Below, piece by piece: positions 7,667 through 10,603 of a stretch of 10,603 nt of DNA. The first letter of the stretch is position 1. The number at the start of each line of letters is the position of its first letter. The DNA is from JANPPS01 sp964242575 (GTDB lineage Bacteria; Pseudomonadota; Alphaproteobacteria; Acetobacterales; Acetobacteraceae). The notes under the pieces were generated by a model. That model worked only from the letters and a program-made list of their open reading frames with translations. It made no database searches and was not told where the DNA came from. The stretch is from positions 1 to 10,603 of the forward strand of contig CAXTCN010000154.1 in NCBI GenBank assembly GCA_964242575.1, given 5' to 3'. The position numbers were made by a program, and so were the translations under genes.

Positions 7667-8422
7667 GTGCAGGAAACAGGACGGACCGACCGGGGCGATG
7701 GGGTAGAGCTGGCATGGGTGCATACCCCGGGACGGGGACCCTGCACCGTGTTCCTACCGGGCTACATGAGCGACATGCAGGGCAGCAAGGCCCTGGAGAC
7801 CGAACGGTTCTGCGCGGCGCACGGCCTGGCCTGCCTGCGCCTCGACTACTCCGGGCACGGCACCAGCGGCGGCGCGTTCGCCGAGGGCACCATTGGCCGC
7901 TGGACCGCGGACGCCCTGCTGCTGGTGGACCGGCTCACGCAAGGGCCGCTGCTGCTGGTAGGGTCGAGCATGGGCGGCTGGATCATGCTGCTGGCGGCGC
8001 TCGCCCGGCCGGAGCGGGTCATGGGCCTGATCGGCATCGCCGCCGGGCCGGACTTCACCGAGGACCTGATGTGGGCGGCGATGGCGCCGCATGAGCGCGC
8101 GCAGTTGCTGCGGGACGGCGTGTTGCCGGTGCCGAGCCAGTATGGCGACGCCTACCCGGTAACGGCCGGGTTGATCGAGGACGGGCGGGGGCGCCTGCTG
8201 CTGCGCCAGCCCATTCCGCTCCGTTGCCCGGTGCGGCTGCTGCACGGCCAGCGCGACCCCGACGTGCCGTGGGAGACCTCGATGCGGCTGGCGGACCGCC
8301 TCGCCTCGGACAGCGTGCAGGTCACGCTCATCAAGGACGGCGACCACCGCCTGTCCCGCCCCGAGGACCTGGCCCTATTGCGCCAGGCTCTCGGCGCGTT
8401 CCTGTTGCAGGATGGCAACTAG
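7667..8422 (+). CDS. Alpha/beta hydrolase (serine esterase/thioesterase type)
   Basis: A 251-residue cytosolic hydrolase with the alpha/beta fold. The nucleophile elbow is GSSMGG with Ser101, the acid is Asp197 in HGQRDPDVPW, and the base is His227 in DGDHRLS, so the catalytic triad is complete. The oxyanion region is FLPGYMSDMQGSKA, and the LRLDYSGHGTSGG stretch resembles bacterial relatives of ABHD10-type acyl-thioesterases or esterases. The substrate is unknown. The GTG at 7667 is preferred because GAGGG lies seven bases upstream and the product then begins MQETGRTDRGDGVELAW, as expected for this group; GTG 7661 and ATG 7622 are alternatives. It is divergent from the glycosyltransferase (43 bases between starts), and its last 48 bases overlap the 3' end of the opposing SDR gene. 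Fold is sure; start moderately sure. Confidence 0.9.
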   Translation: MQETGRTDRGDGVELAWVHTPGRGPCTVFLPGYMSDMQGSKALETERFCAAHGLACLRLDYSGHGTSGGAFAEGTIGRWTADALLLVDRLTQGPLLLVGSSMGGWIMLLAALARPERVMGLIGIAAGPDFTEDLMWAAMAPHERAQLLRDGVLPVPSQYGDAYPVTAGLIEDGRGRLLLRQPIPLRCPVRLLHGQRDPDVPWETSMRLADRLASDSVQVTLIKDGDHRLSRPEDLALLRQALGAFLLQDGN

Positions 8423-9247
8423 GCCCTCGCGGTAGGTCGGGTAGCGCCAGCGTAGGCCCAGCGCCGCCTGGGTTGCCACGCTGCTGACCCGGCGGTTTTC
8501 CGCCCAGAAGCTGCGCCCCATCGCGCTCATGCCCGGCTCGGCATCCGCGAACGGCACCAGCGGCGGCGGCGCTTGTCCCAGCAGCCGCGCGGCCTCCGCC
8601 ACCACGTCCGCGCTCGCAGCCGGCTCGTTGTCCGCCAAGTGCAGCACGCGCACGCCCGGCAGCCGGTCCTGCGCGGCGGCGGCCAGCACGGCGGCGGCGA
8701 TATCGTCCCGGTGGATGCGGCCGAACAGGTGCCCGGGCTTCGAGACCCGCCGTGCCTGCCCAGCCCGCAAGTCGTCGAACGCGGACCGGCCCGGCCCATA
8801 GATGCCGGCCACGCGGAACAGGTCCAGCGTTCGTCCCTCGGCAGCGTCGCGCCAGGCGTTCTCCGCCTCCAGCCGCCGCTGGCTCCGGCCCGGCGCTGGC
8901 GCTGGCTGTGCCGCCTCATCGACCCAGCCGCCGCCACGGTCGCCATACACGCCCGTGGTGGACAGGTAGCCGATCCAGCGCAGGCGCGGCGCTGCCCGCA
9001 ACGCCGGCGCATACTGGGCCAGCACCGGGTCCCCTGCCTCACCCGGCGCGGCGGTCTGCACCATGTGCGTCGCCGCAGCGAGCGCGTCGTCCGCTTGCTG
9101 GAACGCAACCAGGCGCACGCCGGCCGGGGCCGCCCGCGCCGGGTCACGGCTGGTCGCCGTCACGCGCCAGCCCTGCGCGGCTGCGTCCCGCGCGATGGCC
9201 GAGCCGGTGTAGCCCAATCCGAACACGAGCAGATGCGGCAGGTCCAT
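8375..9247 (-). CDS. YeeZ-like atypical SDR (NAD(P)-dependent epimerase family)
   Basis: A 290-residue Rossmann-fold protein of the extended/atypical SDR type, close in layout to E. coli YeeZ. The nucleotide loop is FGLGYTGSA with Gly10, Gly12 and Gly15. Epimerase-like motifs follow: YLSTTGVYGD (94-103, Tyr101), FRVAGIYGPGR (144-154), RIHRDDIAAAV (177-187) and ENRRVSS (250-256), then the C-terminal RYPTYREGL (268-276). The usual YxxxK lysine is absent after Tyr101, as in atypical subgroups, so an ordinary dehydrogenase reaction cannot be assumed. The ATG (9245-9247) has GGAG eight bases upstream (plus-strand 9256-9259). The open frame extends further upstream without homology. It is divergent from the TPR gene, with 67 bases between, and its 3' end overlaps the hydrolase. 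Substrate unknown. Confidence 0.9.
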   Translation of the reverse strand: MDLPHLLVFGLGYTGSAIARDAAAQGWRVTATSRDPARAAPAGVRLVAFQQADDALAAATHMVQTAAPGEAGDPVLAQYAPALRAAPRLRWIGYLSTTGVYGDRGGGWVDEAAQPAPAPGRSQRRLEAENAWRDAAEGRTLDLFRVAGIYGPGRSAFDDLRAGQARRVSKPGHLFGRIHRDDIAAAVLAAAAQDRLPGVRVLHLADNEPAASADVVAEAARLLGQAPPPLVPFADAEPGMSAMGRSFWAENRRVSSVATQAALGLRWRYPTYREGLVAILQQERAESLAQ

Positions 9248-9314
9248 AGGCACGTCTCCAAAGCGGCGCCAGCAGTTTGCCCCGAAGCGCCAGTCAGGGT
9301 AAGCACTCCCGGTC
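9248..9314. promoter_or_regulatory. Divergent intergenic region, putative shared promoter
   Basis: These 67 bases separate the starts of the YeeZ-like gene (minus) and the TPR gene (plus), so promoters for both should lie here or just inside the opposite gene. On the plus strand TTGCCC and TAAGCA are 17 bases apart, a poor match to a sigma-70 promoter. I see no clear operator. Confidence 0.35.
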
Positions 9315-10154
9315 ATGAACACAGGGGCGATCCTTGGCAGCGGGGTTGCCGTCGCGCTGGCCGTTGCGGCCGGAGGCGGGTGGGGGCGGCACATCGTTCC
9401 ATCGGCTGCGGCCGCGAGCGCCGCTAGGGCGGAGGAACCATTGCCCCTCCCTCCTGTTCCGCCCCGCGTGGCCGACGGGGTGGATTACGACCGTTGCCTG
9501 CAGATGCTCAACATCGACCCCATCGGCGCCCGCGCCTTCGCCGATGCATGGGAGGCGGTCGGCGGCGGCGACGGCGCGACCCACTGCCGCGCCCTGGCCG
9601 AGATCGCGCTCGGGCAGACCGAGACCGGAGCCGAAAGGATGGAGCGCCTGGCCGGCGACAGCCGGGCGTCAGCTGCGGCGCGTGCGTCCATCTACGGACA
9701 AGCTGGCCAAGCATGGCTGATGGCCGGCGCCATCGACCGCGCCTACGGAGCCGTGACGCTCGCGCTGTCCCTCACGCCGGACGATGCGGACCTGCTGGTT
9801 GACCGCAGCGTCGCGTCCGCGAGCCTGGAGCGCTACTATGACGCGGTTGACGACCTTACCCATGCGCTCGACATCGACCCGCGCCGGACCGACGCGCTGG
9901 TGTTCCGCGGCGCGGCCTGGCGGCATTTGGACCAGCTTGGGCTCGCGCAGGACGATTTGGACCGGGCGTTTGCCGTAAATCCGGTCCTGCCCGACGCACT
10001 GCTGGAGCGCGGCATCCTCCGGCAGCGCCAAAATAACCGGGCCGGGGCGCGGGAGGACTGGGAGCGTGCGATCGCTCTGGCGCCCGACAGCGCAATCGGC
10101 GACCTCGCGCAGCAGAACCTGGCCCTGCTTGAAGCCGGCCCGGACCGGCGTTAA
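9315..10154 (+). CDS. Exported tetratricopeptide repeat (TPR) protein
   Basis: A 279-residue protein with a hydrophobic N-terminus (4-22) and a likely signal-peptidase site near residue 39 (ASAARA, then EEPLPLPPVPP), so probably periplasmic or anchored. The n-region has no Lys or Arg, which is unusual, but an in-frame stop at 9300-9302 leaves ATG 9315 as the only ordinary start. Cys61 (DYDRCLQML) and Cys91 (GATHCRALAE) may form a disulfide in the periplasm. Four TPR-like units follow at about 119-153, 156-189, 191-223 and 225-257; the later ones show the TPR spacing, for example DDLTHALDIDP and EDWERAIALAP. The role is probably protein binding; the partner is unknown. The start region is divergent from the YeeZ-like gene, and a small DUF6481 gene follows 26 bases later on the same strand. 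Confidence 0.85.
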   Translation: MNTGAILGSGVAVALAVAAGGGWGRHIVPSAAAASAARAEEPLPLPPVPPRVADGVDYDRCLQMLNIDPIGARAFADAWEAVGGGDGATHCRALAEIALGQTETGAERMERLAGDSRASAAARASIYGQAGQAWLMAGAIDRAYGAVTLALSLTPDDADLLVDRSVASASLERYYDAVDDLTHALDIDPRRTDALVFRGAAWRHLDQLGLAQDDLDRAFAVNPVLPDALLERGILRQRQNNRAGAREDWERAIALAPDSAIGDLAQQNLALLEAGPDRR

Positions 10155-10169
10155 TTACCCACCCCTCCT

Positions 10170-10173
10170 GGAG
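10170..10173 (+). promoter_or_regulatory. Ribosome binding site for the DUF6481 gene
   Basis: GGAG lies seven bases before the ATG at 10181. It selects this start over the out-of-frame ATG at 10177. Confidence 0.5.
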
Positions 10174-10180
10174 CGTATGC

Positions 10181-10546
10181 ATGCCTGCCAACCGTGGCGA
10201 TAAGTTCAACGACCGCGCCGCCGCCGCCGCGGCCGCGAAAAAGGCCCTGATCGAGAACTTCCGCGCCAAGCCCCCATCCGATGACCCGGCCGTCCTCGCC
10301 CGCGCCGCTGAACGCCGCGCCATCGCCGAGGCGCGCGAGGCCCGCACCGCTGAACGCAAACTTGCCAAGGAAGCCGAGGCTGCCCGCCGCTTGCTGGAGG
10401 ACGAGGCTCGCATCGCCGCTGACACCGCCCGCGCTGCAGAAGAGGCCGCCCGCGCCGCCGAGGCCGCCGCCCGGGACGAGGCCATTAAGGCGGAACGCAA
10501 GGCCGAACGCGACCGCCGCTACGCCGCTCGCAAGGCGAGGCGCTAG
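10181..10546 (+). CDS. DUF6481 family protein, charged Ala/Arg/Glu-rich
   Basis: A 121-residue protein that I recognise as DUF6481, a small alphaproteobacterial family of unknown function. It opens with DKFNDRAAAAAAAKKALIENF (split here at residues 7-27), continues with RAKPPSDDPAVLARAAERRA, which is typical of the family, and then becomes one long Ala/Arg/Glu/Lys helix (about 38-121) ending YAARKARR. The helix is probably a coiled coil or a single charged helix; it has no signal peptide or membrane segment, and the end is strongly basic. The ATG has GGAG seven bases upstream. It follows the TPR gene by 26 bases, so co-transcription is possible. The low-complexity composition could make homology scores misleading, but the N-terminal third is not low-complexity and supports the call. 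Confidence 0.82.
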   Translation: MPANRGDKFNDRAAAAAAAKKALIENFRAKPPSDDPAVLARAAERRAIAEAREARTAERKLAKEAEAARRLLEDEARIAADTARAAEEAARAAEAAARDEAIKAERKAERDRRYAARKARR

Positions 10547-10603
10547 CTCGGCAGCTTAGAGCGTCCTCAGCCTGACTAGAATCGAACAAGCGCTTGCGTT
10601 TGG

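Noticed and set aside
8573..9427. 284-codon plus-strand open frame antisense to the YeeZ-like gene
   Set aside because: Arg/Gly/Pro-rich shadow frame. It also runs through the start of the TPR gene in a different frame.
10547..10603. Possible tRNA T-arm or regulatory palindrome in the last bases
   Set aside because: The minus strand reads GTTCGATTC, like a T-loop, but the flanking bases do not form a T-stem. CAAGCGCTTG (10587-10596) is a perfect 10-base palindrome with no loop or partner site, and the window ends too soon to judge.

Overview
The window is about 70% G+C and reads as an ordinary chromosomal stretch from an alphaproteobacterium. Acetobacteraceae (Rhodospirillales) is my best guess. 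It rests on the radA-cvpA-purF-SDR order and on recognised protein families (a DUF6481 protein, a GT4 enzyme with a GGVERGT N-terminus, a periplasmic TPR protein), not on a ribosomal or phylogenetic marker. I find no rRNA, tRNA, insertion sequence, CRISPR array or phage module. Coding density is very high and no gene-free gap exceeds about 105 bases.

Region 1 (1-4065, + strand): the 3' part of radA (recombination/repair ATPase, N-terminus outside the window), cvpA (small inner-membrane protein), purF (first committed step of purine synthesis, with [4Fe-4S] cysteines) and a short-chain dehydrogenase 7 bases after purF. This is a conserved housekeeping block and probably one or two transcripts.

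Region 2 (4120-7623, - strand): in transcription order, a family-4 glycosyltransferase, a DUF5872 protein with a Rho-N/SAP-like tail, a DUF3140 protein overlapping it by 4 bases (ATGA), and a 12-helix MFS transporter of the anion:cation symporter type. The two DUF genes are the least understood part of the window and look translationally coupled.

Region 3 (7667-9247): an alpha/beta hydrolase (+) diverges from the glycosyltransferase and converges on a YeeZ-like atypical SDR (-). The two converging coding regions overlap by 48 bases at their 3' ends.

Region 4 (9315-10546, + strand): an exported TPR protein, then a small charged Ala/Arg/Glu-rich DUF6481 protein. The last 57 bases hold no gene I can identify.

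No clearly new multi-gene system is visible. Most worth a second look are the DUF5872-DUF3140 pair, the Ala in place of the catalytic Ser in the purF-linked SDR, and the very tight divergent start region at 7623/7667.
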